From positions 52,610,432 through 52,674,431 of the forward strand of contig JACSVZ010000002.1 of assembly GCA_014706295.1 (NCBI GenBank): a stretch of 64,000 bases of DNA, read 5' to 3'. The stretch comes from Lycocorax pyrrhopterus obiensis. Lineage: Eukaryota > Chordata > Aves > Passeriformes > Paradisaeidae. This document shows positions 1-13,600 of this stretch, in pieces. Both the position numbers and the translations under genes were made by a program. The stretch's first letter is position 1. Each line of letters opens with the position of its first letter. The notes under the pieces are model-generated. The model was not told the DNA's origin, did not search any database, and worked only from the letters and a program-made list of their open reading frames with translations.

Positions 1-928
1 CACATGACCCTATGGGTTCTAATGGGTAAGAAATCTGCTTATAGTTATCACTGGTGTCATTCATTCCTATTAATCTCCTAATTGTTTGTAAATTAATAAA
101 TCACAGGCAAGTTAGGTCTTGTTATAACCCAGGTGTTTGTAGAGAAATTTGATTTATGCTGTGTCTCTATTGAAATCTCAAGCTGCCTGACAAAAAAGGG
201 ACATAGCATCCTATGCAGAGAGGAGAAATAGTTCTATGGGTTTACTTATCTGTGCCTGCTGACAGCAGAGGGTCTAGCGACAGCTCACACCAGTGAGTCC
301 TTTGGAAGCAGCTGTGTCTTCCTGGGCATGAGGGACTCAGCAGCACCCAGTTGTTAGGAGTGGCGTGACATGGGTTTTCTGCCCTTGCTGAGGCAGGGTT
401 TGAGCCCTTCTGGCAGGGAACTGGTAGGGCCTGTGTGTATGTGCAGCACAGCTGGACCCGATGTTTGTTTGTCCGGTGGCCGGCGTAACCGTGCTGATCT
501 CCCCCCGCCCTGTCAGCAGGGCTCTGCATGTAATGTAATTATTAGAGTCCCCTTCCAGGAGGGGAAATACCTCAGGAGCTATCCATGACCTCTTAAAGTA
601 CCTTCATGAAGGTGCTTGGTGCCAAGGTAAGGTGGTCAGAGGAAGCGTCCGTTTTTTAAATCCCACACGAGTGAATCACTTTGAGAAATACCTCAGAGTT
701 TTCAGGAATATTTGTAAGATTGCGAAATCAAAACATTTCCTGCAATTAGCAGGCACTCAGAAAGCATATGTTATATGTCAAAGACGTAACTTTTGACCTC
801 TTAGCCCTCTTGAGCAAGAGATTCCCAGGCTATTAAATTGTCTTTATTGCTCTGTCATATATTTGTAGCACGTGTTCAGTAGTAAATATCTTATCTCATA
901 ACAGAACTAAAGAAAATACTGTGCTTTC

Positions 929-1003
929 CTCAAAAAAAAGAAAAAAAACCCCAACAAATACCAACAACCAAACAAAAAACCCCCAAACAACCAACCAAAA
1001 ACT
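929..1003. repeat. A/C-rich low-complexity tract
   Basis: About 75 bases made almost only of A and C, with runs of A broken by CCAA and CAAC units. It is a simple-sequence tract with no coding sense. Confidence 0.8.
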
Positions 1004-1856
1004 TTTCTATTTTCTTAATCAAGACAGGAGCTTGACCCTAGATGAAAAACTCTGGCTGAAGAATTCAAGCTTTGTTTTGCGTCATGATATTGTGCCACAG
1101 AGGATAAAGTACATTTGTAAGTCACTGATAAATATGCTGACTACTTTTTTTTAGGGACACACTGTTACATGATAGTGCTAAGAAATAATTAATGCACTAA
1201 CTTGGGCAGTTGTCATAGTGGAACATAATGCTCCACACCCCCACATAATTCCCCTTCCCCCCCACCAGTCTTTTCTTCCAGCCAATTGGTGAACAAGGAA
1301 AGAAGCTTTTCGCATCATAGCAAGGAAACAGTTACAGTATCTGGGCTATGTGATGATAAACTTCTGTGGAAATTGAGACAGGATTGTTTTTCACTCACAG
1401 TCAGCTATGTATTAGCATCATACGTATCTATAAAATGTATTGAGTCTTCTGAAGTGCTCCAGAGTACTTCCTAGCTCACTGTGTCTTCAGCATCGGGATA
1501 TTCATTATACAATTAGAGGGGTATTTTTTCATCTGATCGAAAAACTTATTTGCTCTGTTTAAATTAAAGCTGATGACATATATTCCTTGAAAACAAGTTC
1601 CTTTCCTTGAGGAAGAAATGGCAGCGGCTCCACAGGGAGACTCCCGTAAGCATTTGCATGATTGGGAGTATTTTCTTGTTAAGAGGTCTGTGCATTAGCT
1701 CAGGAGACTTTATGGGAGACAGTGGTAGGCACTGTTCGTGCTCAGGGAGAGACTGGAAATCGGTGTGCAATGCTATACCACCCATCTACCGCAGTTCAGT
1801 CTCACCTCTAAGCACTTCAGGTAGACTTACAGTGGCATCAAGAGGCCATGTAATAA

Positions 1857-1902
1857 ATACATATATAAATATATATGTTATATATGTGTGTGTGTGTATA
1901 TA
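1857..1902. repeat. (TA)n/(TG)n microsatellite
   Basis: Alternating TA dinucleotides pass into a TG run and back to TA. It is a compound dinucleotide microsatellite and likely length-polymorphic. Confidence 0.85.
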
Positions 1903-4010
1903 CTCTGCTGGGGGGTGCAGGGGGTAAGGCAGTGGTAGGAGTTGCTTTGAAGGAGTTCACAGTTTATGCATACCAGTGGTCTCCATCATTGCTCAATATG
2001 CAAGCACCTACAGTAGTTCTGAGGGAGGTGGGGTACAGATCTCTCTAGCAAGTGTAAGCCTGCTTTTCATTATTTAGCTTTCATGGGCATGAAAATAGTC
2101 CAGGATCTCCCAGGGAGGTGTAGAGCACAAATTGAAATCTCTGGTTGAGGAAGCACTTTATAGATGCCTTAGAATGAATGAGATAATCCACTTTTGCAGT
2201 AATAACCACAGAGATCTAATAGCATCTTTTTACTAAAAGCAGGCAAAAAATAAGTTTCCAGTACTCTGTCTGAGAGATGTGTATATTTAGTCACTGCTTC
2301 TGAAATCCTGTTGCCTCTCCATAAGTTTTCACATAATGGCCACAGTGAAATGCTTTCCAACAAGACATGGCCTTCCAGTTCTGTGGTATACTGTTTGATT
2401 ACTTATGGTCAAGTTTGAATCTAAAAAATTGCTTAAAACCAAAAAGAATGGGATAAGGCTTTAAGGTAGAATTTTCAAAAACAGCAGTATCACCATCAGG
2501 GCTTCAGCAGCTTCATCTTTACATGGTCACTGATCTAGGCCAATGCAGATTTTCTACTTGATGAGTTTTGTATTTTTGAAGCGTAAAACTTATTTTCCCT
2601 TACTGATGGAAAGCCAAATTTTTAAATAAATGCACTTAAATGGAAAAAGAAGGACAGACAGTTTTGCATGCTTGAAGACATACGTTATTAAGAACAGGTA
2701 AGAATATGTTTGGTGTTTATGAGCGCCCCCACATTTTTGGGTAGGATTAATTCCTCCCAAAAGTGCAACCTTAATCAGAAGGTTTCAGAACACCAGAATT
2801 TTGCTGTGTCCCAGGGTCTTGCAAAGCACATCAGTCACATCCTGGGAAGTGCAGTGGCAAGGGTTATGGGAATCCTCCTTGGCACAATGGGCACCAACAC
2901 GTGGAGGGAAAAGCAACACCCTAACCACCACATTTGAGTTACTCTGAGACCCACATTTTCTTTCCTGAGTTGTGTTGGTAGCACATTATTCTGAATAGAT
3001 GCACACTGACAGAGCTTTTTCCCTCAAGGATAAACTGCACGGCCATTTATTGGGAGAGTTCAGTAAAGCATAGCAGAAACTTTCCATAGACAGTTTAGAG
3101 ACTTTTAATGGAAACTTATTTTGGCAAAGCTCTGAAAGAACTCAGTAATTTTATTTATGAGATCCAAGAGCTAAAAAACACAAACGCCTTCTCTCGGGCG
3201 CTGTCTCGTAAAAGCAAACCTGGTGACAGCAGAGACATCCTGTAGCTGTATAACACAGTCAGATCAGAAGCTGATTTTCCCATGGGTTTGCTTAACTCCT
3301 GTACCAGAACCTTTGGGGAGCTTGTAAGCTGAATGAGGCTGTAATGGATCTACCAGCAGCTGTTTTCTGTCCCTTCTAAGCACATCTTTGTTTTCTTTTT
3401 TTCCTTTTTACCACTATTATTTTTAATGCCATTTTGCATTCTGCTAAAAAATGATGATACTGCTCTAAGGTTCTGCAGCCCAGTGCAACTAAATGAAGTC
3501 ATTTTGGAGTGAGACAAGCTCTAAAAATGCCCTCATGCAACACTGATGTCAACACAGTAATGTTGCATTTGGGGCAAAGTGGGGGCTCTTGTTCCTTCAG
3601 AATGTTCCTTCATGGAGGTGTAGTAAGTCTTGAAAACTTTACTTCTTAGTGGCAAAACTTCCATCTTTGTTTGAGCAGAGCTGATTGATCTTAAAGAGAG
3701 GATTTTCAATAGCCCGTGCTGATGACCACCTCCCACTGGCATGCTGTATGATTTACATGCCAAACTCCTATTCCTACTTTGGAAAATCTGTCTAAATCTT
3801 TTGAAGTTTTGTAATGCAAACCTTTAGCTCTAGTATTGGGAACAGAATTGTTCTGCTTTATTTTTCCAAGACTGGCCATGCAATCCAAAGTAGTACTACA
3901 TAGTCTGACATTCAACACCGCAAAGTTCATTTCCTAGCCCATGGAAGAAATAATTTTATTTGTTCACAATGAGTATTTGTTTCCAAGCTTTGGGAGGTGA
4001 AGACGAAGGC

Positions 4011-4056
4011 AACACAGAGCTGCTAAAACACGAAGCTGCTAACACACAAAGCTGCT
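4011..4056. repeat. Three-copy 14-16 bp minisatellite
   Basis: Three adjacent imperfect copies of a unit ending in AGCTGCT (4011-4024, 4025-4040, 4041-4056), each starting with an A/C-rich part such as AACAC. Confidence 0.7.
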
Positions 4057-6577
4057 CTGTTCTCTGGGGCTGGTAGCATTTCATCACTTGCAGCGAGGCA
4101 AGCGATTTTGGGCTCACAAGAGCTGCTGCAGCTCCGCCATGAAGTGATAGATAGTGATTGAAGACTGGCGAATGCATCAAAGGCAGCCAGACAGACCCAT
4201 GGCTTTAAAAACCTGGTAGGTGTTATTTTTCCCAGATAAGGTGGCTCTGGTTTTAGTAAGGCTTATCAGAAGATACTTCTCGAAGCAGGGAGCAGCTTCG
4301 CAGGGGAGTGGGAGAGTTGGCTGTGTGATATGCCTGTTTGCTCAGAAGGCAACCGTTTTGCCAGTTTGGAAACTTTCTGGGATGCAGTGGCCAAGGCCAG
4401 ATCTTTCCAAAGTTAATGTCATTTTGTGGAAAACAAAGTGTGATTTTTTTTTTTCCAGCTGAGGTACATAAATGCCTGCCTCACATAAATGCCTTTTTTC
4501 CCCCTCATAGTTTTAGTAGTCCATAAAAGTCCTTGGAAGATTCAAGCATGCAAATTCTTGGAGTGATGGATCTCAAATCTTGACAGTGCTTGCCTCTAGT
4601 ATATTCTGAGGTTGCTACTCCACCAATCCTTCCTTTCTTTGAATTTCCACCAAAGATATGGGCTAGAGAAAAACATGGCATCTCCAAGCAATGTACCAGA
4701 AATATGTTAGAATGTGATTTTAACTGTCTTTCTGTTCAAGAAACTTCTTCCCACAAAACGCTGAAGTCAAGGAAGTGCAGCAGTGGGTTTCTTAGGCAGG
4801 TGCAGTTGTATTTTGGAAGGTGTAAGGCATCCTAGCAGCACTGAAGTAACAAATGTGTACGTGGTGTATGCACTTGACAGATGAGCAGGGCCAATCCTCC
4901 TGCAACACTGATGAGGTGCCCCACAGCAGTGATGCTAGTGCTGGAGCTTGAACTGGGATGTTCCCGGCTCTGTTTCCCTTCATTTTCTTCTAGGAAACAA
5001 AAAAAAGCCAGGGATCCATGTACAGCAGCGAGTTTCCACGTTGTGATAGAGTAAAAGGTAAAAACTGATTATTTTTAGTCAGAATGGGAAAAAAAGTATG
5101 GAAAAAACCCCAAACCCAGTGGATTACAAAAATTCCTCCATTCATCAAAACACTTGAGTGCAATCTTTTGCAGAAGAAACATTACAGGAACAGAGGAGAA
5201 GATGGGAACAGGAGTGAGTGAGATCAATTCTACAGTCAGGCTTCTCTGGGTTTCATGCATTTCTCTCCAGTAGTAAAAAGTTTCTGGTATTTTTTCCCCC
5301 CTCAAGACACTTTTGGCAAAGATAAGCACAGTCCAACCATCTGCTACTGATAACATTTTCACATTCTGTGCTGGAGCTTAGGTTGTAGCTGATTTACCAG
5401 CTTTTTGTATACAAGGGGACATTTATTCCTCTCGTTCACTGAACTGATGAGGCAGTTTCTTTCTGGCAACTTTTTCTGCAGGGTGTGGAATGTGTTAAAG
5501 CAGGTTTGTGTCGTTTATGTAAGGGCGGATTTTCTTTTAATCCTTATCTGCATGTCATCTTCTGGATTTTCGTATTTGCATGTAGGGGGGGTGTTGTGTT
5601 TGATAAAGATGTGCATTGTTTTTCCTGCCTCGTTGCTTAAAACAGGTCCTTGAGGAAGACCATCCCTCAAACCTTGGGGACGAAGGAGTTGCAGAATCAA
5701 ATTTAGCAGCTGCAGTCATCTTTGTTATGATTTTAAACTGTTCACAATTAAGCAGCCACTAATTCTGAGTATATATGAAATAGTAATTTGACCTAAAAAG
5801 ACACACAGGTCGATACAAGGCACAGCCTTTTGATAAACGTGGGGTTTTGTTCTTTTCAAGGAAGAAAGTTTCACTTACCCATTTTCAATATTTCTTTTAT
5901 TAGTATTTTCAAAGACAATAAAATTTTTTTAAAAACCCCATGAACAAAAAAAACCACCTCAGATGTTTTTTCTCTGTGACCTGCACAAATGGACTTAATG
6001 ATCATAGAAGTCTGAAAGTGTTAGCAGAGCTTTATCCAGTGTTACATTATATTTCTGGAGTTCAGATTGCAGATTTGCTGGGCTCCATACTAAGCCATGG
6101 AGCATTTCCTTTGCTGAAAAGGGTAAAAGGACATGAGGAAGGAACCGTGCAAATCATGAGATGGAGAGGGAACTTCTTCAGAGTTTGAACAGCATGAAAC
6201 GAACTGTAATCATGCATTTCAAATACCTTTTATAGTGTTCAAACTTGTTTACATGTCTTCACAGAACTGAACCCTGGCATTAAATGTGACTGAGATTCCC
6301 TATTACTAAATAAGACCAGCTCTAAAAGCAGTCCGCTTGCTATAACATGCAACATTTATAGTAACAACGACTAAATTCAATGTTTTTTCTGCCCAGACTT
6401 TTGAAGATAAATTGTTCTTCATCTTCAAAACTTACCCAGGTGCTGTTAAATCATTTTGTGGCTTTTTAGCTGCGCTTTCAAAATGTAATTGTAGTTCTCC
6501 TCCTTCCAGAATAAAGGGTGGTAGAAGGTCTATTTACCTCATTTATTAAATTTCACACAGTTAAATTAAGTGAAATA

Positions 6578-6640
6578 AGAGCTTGATTCAGATCCCATTC
6601 CTTTCAATAGCAGTCTTTCCACTGAGTTTTAGTCAAGGTT
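6578..6640. repeat. Possible ancient amniote repeat relic
   Basis: The phrase around CTTGATTCAGATCCCATTCC followed by TTTCAATAG and TTTCCACTGAG resembles the 'gatcaggccc / cccattgacttcaatggg' style of old LINE/SINE repeats common in amniote introns. The match is weak and made from memory. Confidence 0.25.
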
Positions 6641-7379
6641 TAAATGAAGATCAGAAGATGAGCCTCATTTACATCTAATATGCTCTTCTGCTGTTCCTTT
6701 TAAAGTTAGATATTACTGGAGGCTCTTCAAACCCAGCAGCATGTATTAACTTGCTTGCTTGTCAACATGCACAAATATCCAAATTTCGTCTGGAAGCCCT
6801 AGAGTAAGTGTTAGCATTTATTCCCATGAATGCACGGTTGTTGAAAACAAACTTTTAAAGCTTTTTATCAGCTTGCATTTGTTCTTTGTAGTCAGTTGAC
6901 AGGACATTTGCTACATTAGTAACTTAACAGTACCTTTTGTTGTTTGAAGCAGTAAATACTGTTTACCTTAGTCCTGTCTCCAGTTTTTGTCTTGTTTTAG
7001 TCTTGCTTGAGAAGGTGACCTCATTCTTAAGGGACAAGATGTCCCAAAGGGAACTTTGGGGCATAGATCTTTCTGTAGCTTTCCAGTTTGACTCCACAGG
7101 AGGCTGGAACTTGCTGTAGACAATCTTGGGAGGAAGCGTCGGGACTGATGCAGCTACGCAGGCCCAGAGGCTTGGTGCAGCATTCACCGTGGTTGCTGGC
7201 AGCATTTCCCGTGTCCTCAGTGGGCAGAACCACACACAGAAACAGATGGGTTTATCATGGAGGTGGGCATGTGTAGTTCAAGGCAGCAAATGAAGCTTGT
7301 GTGGTTGCTGTTGTGTTTCAGCAGTTCTCCACATACATTGCAGCCTCCAGAGATGTCAGCCTCCTTATCTGGGAGGGCT

Positions 7380-7404
7380 ACATATATGTATATATGTGTA
7401 TGTG
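7380..7404. repeat. Short TA/TG dinucleotide repeat
   Basis: ACATATATGTATATATGTGT followed by ATGTG: a short alternating purine-pyrimidine stretch. Confidence 0.6.
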
Positions 7405-9884
7405 CAATCATATATTTATTGGTGAAAAAAATGAGGATGTGTTGTATTTGTAATAGCAAGCTTTTAGTGTTCTACTTGGAATCATCTGTAAGTGGTTTCT
7501 CTTGTCCTTTTTGAGTGTTTGAGTGCTCACATAGAATTTACACCTCAGGGGATTCAGAAATGCGTGCATGAGCACCACAGCTTACTTCAACATGAGACTT
7601 GATTTAATATGAGTAAGGAAAAACATATGACTTTTTTCATTGGAAGGCACAAATTGAAATAAGCAATTGCAGTGTCTCAAGAAATCCCACACGCTAAAAT
7701 GTTCACAGCGTAGTTTAATGCCTTTAGTTCTCGTTTCTCAAGTTAACTCATTTTGAAACAATTTTAAACAATTCAGTGCTGATGTAACTAGCAACTGATC
7801 CCATATTTTCATGGCCACACATCTTCAGTTTCTTTTTATTGTGCTATAAAATCCTGCTGCTTCATAGATGTTGCCAGAACAAACAACAATGAAGAATGTA
7901 GGGTTTTTAGACCATGGAACACAGGCTTATGTATCCATTGTTATCTACTTGTTTTCCCAAATAACTTGGTGTAGATCTTGAGATGGCACAGCCCTGCCAG
8001 ATATGTGTCACCAGATTCAAGGCTTGGTGAGCCATGCCCGTTGTTGGAGGTCTCTTGGCTGGTTGTTGCTGTGTTCTGTGCAGACTTTTTACACCATTTG
8101 CAGCAGCACAGTAATACAAACTTCACCATAGATGCCAGGAGAGCCATTTCATTTCTGTGAGCCATTTCCCAGGGCCTGAGCCTCACATGAATGGAGCTGT
8201 GTGACAGTCCTCACACTCCAGGGCTCTGCCCAGCAGATGCACACAGCTTTTTTGCGATGAATATGGTAGCTATGCTGGTGCATAAGGTGGAGGGCAGGAG
8301 GACTGCAGCCATGGACTTGTAGCCAGGGCCTGTGCTATCTGATAGACCCATCCTTGGGCAAAATGAACCACTGGAGCACACAGAGCCTGCGGGCACTGAC
8401 ACCAGAGTCTGTTGCCCCTTGCATGGTCTTGTTTGGGTACGCACAGTACAGTGCAAGGCAAACTTACTTTGGTCAGTATGTGGATTTCACAAAGCATGAC
8501 GATCACTGTTCTAAAACAAAGGCATGGGCAATGCTTTCTCTTGGAGGACCCAGAATAAATGGGATGGCAGAACTTCTATCCAGCATAACCAATATAACAC
8601 CAACTCTGCCTTTCCCCCACTCCTTAATTTCCTCCTCAGTGGTTCCCAAAGTCTTCTTCCTTTCCATAGCACTCAGTGGTCTTTCCCTGTGCTGTACACC
8701 ACTTGGATGTATGTCTAAGCTGCAGTTGCCATTTTGTCTTGAAGAGCCACATTTTGCACTCTATAGCATCCAGCTTCAGTTGCTCTATTGTATGTAGGGA
8801 ACAGTGAGACTAAAAATGGCAAGCTGGGGCATGAACTCACCACTTTGCCCATTCTGCTCTTGAGATATTTGTAGAGCCAGGCTCATCCCCCTGCTCCGTT
8901 GGGCTCACATGGAAAAACTTCATGGGGGGACCTCAAAGTCCATGCTGGTTTCAATTAGCACAGTCCGTATGGCTTGAATTTCTATAAAGATGGTTAAAAA
9001 GGAGAGGAAGGTGCCTTGGTTTTCTGCACAAAATTTCTAAGTGTTGTGTCTAATATTTTTAAACTATTCATTATTGTTCGTGTATATATGTGTGTGGATG
9101 TTTGCATAGTGGTTGAAAGATATGAAGTTCCCTTATTCTTGGTTCTTCCTCACTAATAGATTATAGAAGCAACTCATTATTTAAGTTCACTGGTGATTGC
9201 ACTTTCGATAGACCTGGCCTTTTAAGCTTGAGCAATAGCTCAAAGGAGAAAGCCCCACGCAGGCTCTTAGTTACCTTTGTAGCAGCCTCTCCAGAGAGTG
9301 CCACTGGGAAAAACAACCCAACAGCAGCACCCCAGCTGCTGGTGAGGACATCTTGGGGAGCTTGACTTTCCAGCCATCATTCTCAATAAATAGCCTGCAA
9401 AACTCAAGGCAAAATCCTGGTGCACTAGTCACTGGCCGTGTGTCAGGGACATGGGCTGAAGTGTAGCTTGGAGAAGGGCTGAAGCCTGAGGGGAGCATCC
9501 TGGTAGCACTGGGAGTGGGAGCTGCCCCAGGTGGCACCTGCTTTGCAAGGAGAGGAGAGCCCTCTAGTGCAGAGGCCACCGCCCTTGGGGCATGCCGGGG
9601 CACTGCCAGGGATTAATGCCAGTGCCTGCCTCCCTTCCTTCAGCATTTTCCCACTGACGGACCCAGTGGATGCTGGTTTCTCTTTCGTCAAGCAATGCAC
9701 CGATCACCTCATATTATCCCCAAGTCCTTTTCAGAGCAATTGCATGCCAGCACCCCATTTTCTGTCTACTATGTGTTCTGCAGTCTTTGATGTGACACCT
9801 TGCCTTTGGCTATAGTTCATGTACTGTTGTTCAGAGGGCTTATTTTCCTAAATTATACAAACCGGCCTGGGCAGGTCATCTGTC

Positions 9885-10080
9885 CCTCTTTGTTATTTAG
9901 AACTCCTGCAATGTTTGTGTCATCTGCAGGAATCCTCAGCAGTGATTTGAAGTCTTCCTAGAGATCACTGGCAAAACCACGTGAAGAAAACTGACCTAAA
10001 CTCAAGTTATCTTTCAGTACCTCACTGGAAATACCCTATCTCAAAATTCCCATCTATTATTCACCTTTGGAAATCAGCTT
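9885..10080 (-). mobile_element. Degenerate CR1/L3-type LINE fragment, antisense
   Basis: The + strand shows, in order, a phrase like TGTGTCATCTGCAGGAAT, an AGCAGTGATTT, a TCTTCCTAGAGATCACTGGC, and later a CCCATCTATTATTCACCTTTG phrase. This order and spacing recall the antisense strand of old CR1/L3 LINE bodies in amniotes. It is strongly decayed, with no usable ORF. The limits are approximate. Confidence 0.4.
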
Positions 10081-10234
10081 TTCCCCAAACTGTAGAAAAT
10101 TGCAAGGTGACGATTCCTGTTTCTTTGAAATTCTGCTGATATTTACAGAAAATATCTGTATCAACCCCGCAGTTTTATCCTAAGACATTCAGAGGGCAAA
10201 GCTTAAAGTCTGGGCTGGTCCGTCCTGTCCATGT

Positions 10235-10345
10235 ACTTGCTCCAAATTTACACCGGCATCAGCAAGAGAGGAATTTAATCCCCCATCCAGTTCACATTGA
10301 AGCCAGTGGAAAGCCTGATTTCAGCACATCCTGATCTGGCCTTAA
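10235..10345. repeat. Possible ancient repeat relic
   Basis: AATTTACACCGGCATCAGC followed by GAGAGGAATTTAATC, then a CATTGAAGCCAGTGGAAAGC phrase, resembles the 'ttacaccggtgtaa' and 'cattgaagtcaatggaa' phrases of old amniote LINE-related repeats. Assigned from memory only. Confidence 0.3.
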
Positions 10346-10641
10346 TCTCTGGAGGATTAATAAACATACACGCAGAATTAAATAATGGCAACGAAGAAAA
10401 ATAGAAATATTAGTAAATGATATTGGGGAGGGAAAAAAAGCACCCTGGGGAATTAATAAGGCTGAATCCCTTGTTGTCAGAAATACTGTGGCTCTGGTAA
10501 AGTCTTCATTCAGGAGCAAGTTGATTTGTATGTGATTACTTGTTCTTTCGGGCAAAGACACTCACCAGCAATCAGACCATCCAACTGTCATGATGCCTCC
10601 ATCCCTTCCAATTCAGGACGTGACTTTTGACATTGAAGGGC

Positions 10642-10677
10642 AGGTTCCTTCCTAACTGGAGTTAGGAAGGAAAACCT
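10642..10677. repeat. 13-bp perfect inverted repeat with 2-nt centre
   Basis: TTCCTTCCTAACT at 10645-10657 and its exact reverse complement AGTTAGGAAGGAA at 10660-10672 are separated only by GG. AGG upstream can pair with CCT further out after a two-base bulge. It would form a strong hairpin or cruciform. The purpose is unknown. Confidence 0.85.
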
Positions 10678-13600
10678 AAAAATACATTTATCTGGAAAAG
10701 TTGTTTTTGTCAAGTAAATACAAATAAGAAACTATCTGGGAAAGCTTTCCCTCAAGGCATATTCTTTTTCTCCACTAGGGTGTTAGTTTTGGTAATTTTT
10801 GCAATTACGGTTTCCATCTGAGTATTTTTAAGAGCTCTGTCATTGTTTTGGTCCCATCGTGTCTAAAAGTTGGAATTAATCTCAGCAACTGCATTACTCT
10901 AAACCGCACTGTTTGAGCAAGAACTTACTACAGCCACATGAGGTTGTTTTTCCCAATGTTTTAAATTAAAGTATTTGGATATGTGCAAAAATCATTATCT
11001 TCTGCAGAAGAATTTCCAGTGCCCAAATTTTGCTGTCATTAAGCTGAAACTGGACTTTTTAGGCATTGTACGGGTTTGCAAACACTGTTCTCAAGGGAAA
11101 GCATGTGCCAGCATCTGAGCACTCTTTGTATTCCTCACCTGTTTCCTAGCTTTCCTTTTCATAACTTCCCACGGCACATCGCAGCAGATTTGGTTTTCTT
11201 TTTGTGTCACATGAACTTTCCTCCCTCTTGAAATTCTTACTCAGTGTGTTAAACACCCCGAAACAAACAATACTGAAATTTCTCCATCCCTTCTCTCTCT
11301 AGAGTTGAGGAACTTGTGAATATAAGAAATATTTCTATTTAAGAGATTGATTATGTAAAATGTAATGTCACTTTATTATTCCAACCTCTGATATTTCATA
11401 TCCTGTTTTCTTTAGGGAAAGCATTGCATGGTTCTTTCTCTTTCTGATAGGTTAATCATGATGACAAATGTCCTGTCTGTTCTAGTACTTCATTATAAGC
11501 TTAAATATCATTATTGCGATCATTTGACAGCTAGTAAGCTGCACTTTGCTGGTTTCCACTGCAGGTTATGTGGATCCATTTGATAGCTGTAAGGGGATGC
11601 TTTGAAGCTGGTTAAAAAAATACCTCATATGGAGGACCTGCCCTTACAGCTGATGTTCGTATTTATGCTTGAATGACAAGCATCTTCCTTTAATTTCTGG
11701 GGCCCCATTAGATGAAGGTCAGTGGCAGACCTCATAAAGGGGAAACAGTTTTCCTCACAGGGAAGATGATGGAGGTGCAGGGCATGGCCAGGATCCCCTC
11801 TGTGTTGTGCAGGAGTGACCCGGGGGATACAAGGGACAAGGGTTAGGATGGTGTGATTGCCCACACAGACCCAAATTGAACAGTATTTCCTGCAAAGTTA
11901 TTGCAGTTCACTTGGAAGGTTTTTGTCCCCCACACCCTGATAAAGGTGTGTTGGGTGTGGGCAGCACTGATGGTAGCACACCAAGTGGCATTATCTCCCC
12001 GGGCATTCAGTGGCAGCTTTGTATCCCAACCAAGCACCCAGGTACTGCTCTTCCATAAAGTACTTAAAAACAATCAAAAGTGAAATTACTGCTAACAAGG
12101 GAGGAGAGAGGAGCATTTCTAAATGCACTGTCAGATTAAACAAATATCCCTTATCTACAAGTTTTGTGTTATTGTCAGCAATGGCTAGAAAACGAGCAAA
12201 GGGATATAAATTTATTATACCAGGGCATATATAGTTATAAGTGACATATGAAGCATGGAAATGGACTTGCATATCTCTGAAATTGCCTTTGTGAGTTATT
12301 ATTTTGATGTGTCTATCAGAGCTGCAGAGAGACTAACATAGGCTAAGCATGGATAGAAACAGAGGATGATTTGGGGATTGGTGATAATTTGTTTTCAAAG
12401 CATTCTCTGGGGTTTTTCTCAAGTCTGGGGCAAATATGCGTGACAGGATTGAGACTTCAGTAATCAGAGATTTTCTGGGGAAAAATGAAAACAGATTTTA
12501 CTTGTATCAGTGCAATTGCTGCAGGGACCACTTTGTTTAATCTGAGCTTGTATGGATTTGGGAATATACAGTCATTTAGCATTACGTCTGTATGGATGCC
12601 CTCTGTCTCCCTACCATCACTTGGGGAAAATGACGTTTAGGAAATGCTTTGGTTTCATGCTACTACTTCGGGCTGCACAAGAAAAAAGTGGCCAAGGAGC
12701 AAAGGGTTGCAGACAGTGAACCAGTTTGCATCACCTAGAAATAGTCCTGTAAGTCCAAGTTTGAGGCAGTGAAGGGGAGGAACAAGCATGTCTGTGGACA
12801 CACATATTTTATTAGCCAGGACAGCCATCCCTGCACTTTTCATAAGCGCTAAATTCAATGAGTTTGCATTTATCAGGGTAGTGTGGCTCTTTCCTGAGCT
12901 CTTTGATTGCTCCTGCCTTATACAGCACCTGACATTTGGGACATTTCAGCAATATCTAAATTTTTGTTAGGCTGTCTGTTGAAGTACTGCTGCAACTGAT
13001 TCAAGATCAACATCACTTTGGCATTTAAGAATTGCAGCATATGTGCTAAAATCTATATCACATAGAATTTAAATGCTTCACGGTGGTAATCCCATGATGC
13101 TGCCCCTCAGAATTCTGGGTTGCCCCCATGTCACGGGAGTGGTGGCTGGGACACTAAGGGTCCAGGAGATCACCCTGGCCGGGGTGGGAGAACCCTGCAC
13201 TCCCAGCGTGCAGCCCTGCTCTCAGCACTGCCACAGACAGCAGCCTCTTGGGACGTGCCCTCTGTGTCAAAACTTTCCAGACCGGTTGTGTTTTTATTAT
13301 ATTAACATCACAGATAAAAGCAAAGCTTTCGTCTTTCAGGGATCAGCCCATGCCCTGAAGTTCAGTTCTGGGTCTTGGTTTTTCTGCTGGTCAGGGACGT
13401 TCTCACCCCGAATGTTTTACTCTCCATTTTAGAACATGCACTATACTGCCACAGCATCTGGCAGTACCATGCAAGTGTCCATGCCCACTACTGATTCCTA
13501 AACCTGGATAGTGCTGGCTTTGCTACACATTGAAACAAAAGTATGTCATGAATGTATTGTATGTGGCATCAGAATCTGTCCTTTAGAGGGCAAATAGGTC

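Noticed and set aside
8354..8797. 147-codon open frame in intron 1
   Set aside because: Low-information translation with no known domain or splice context.
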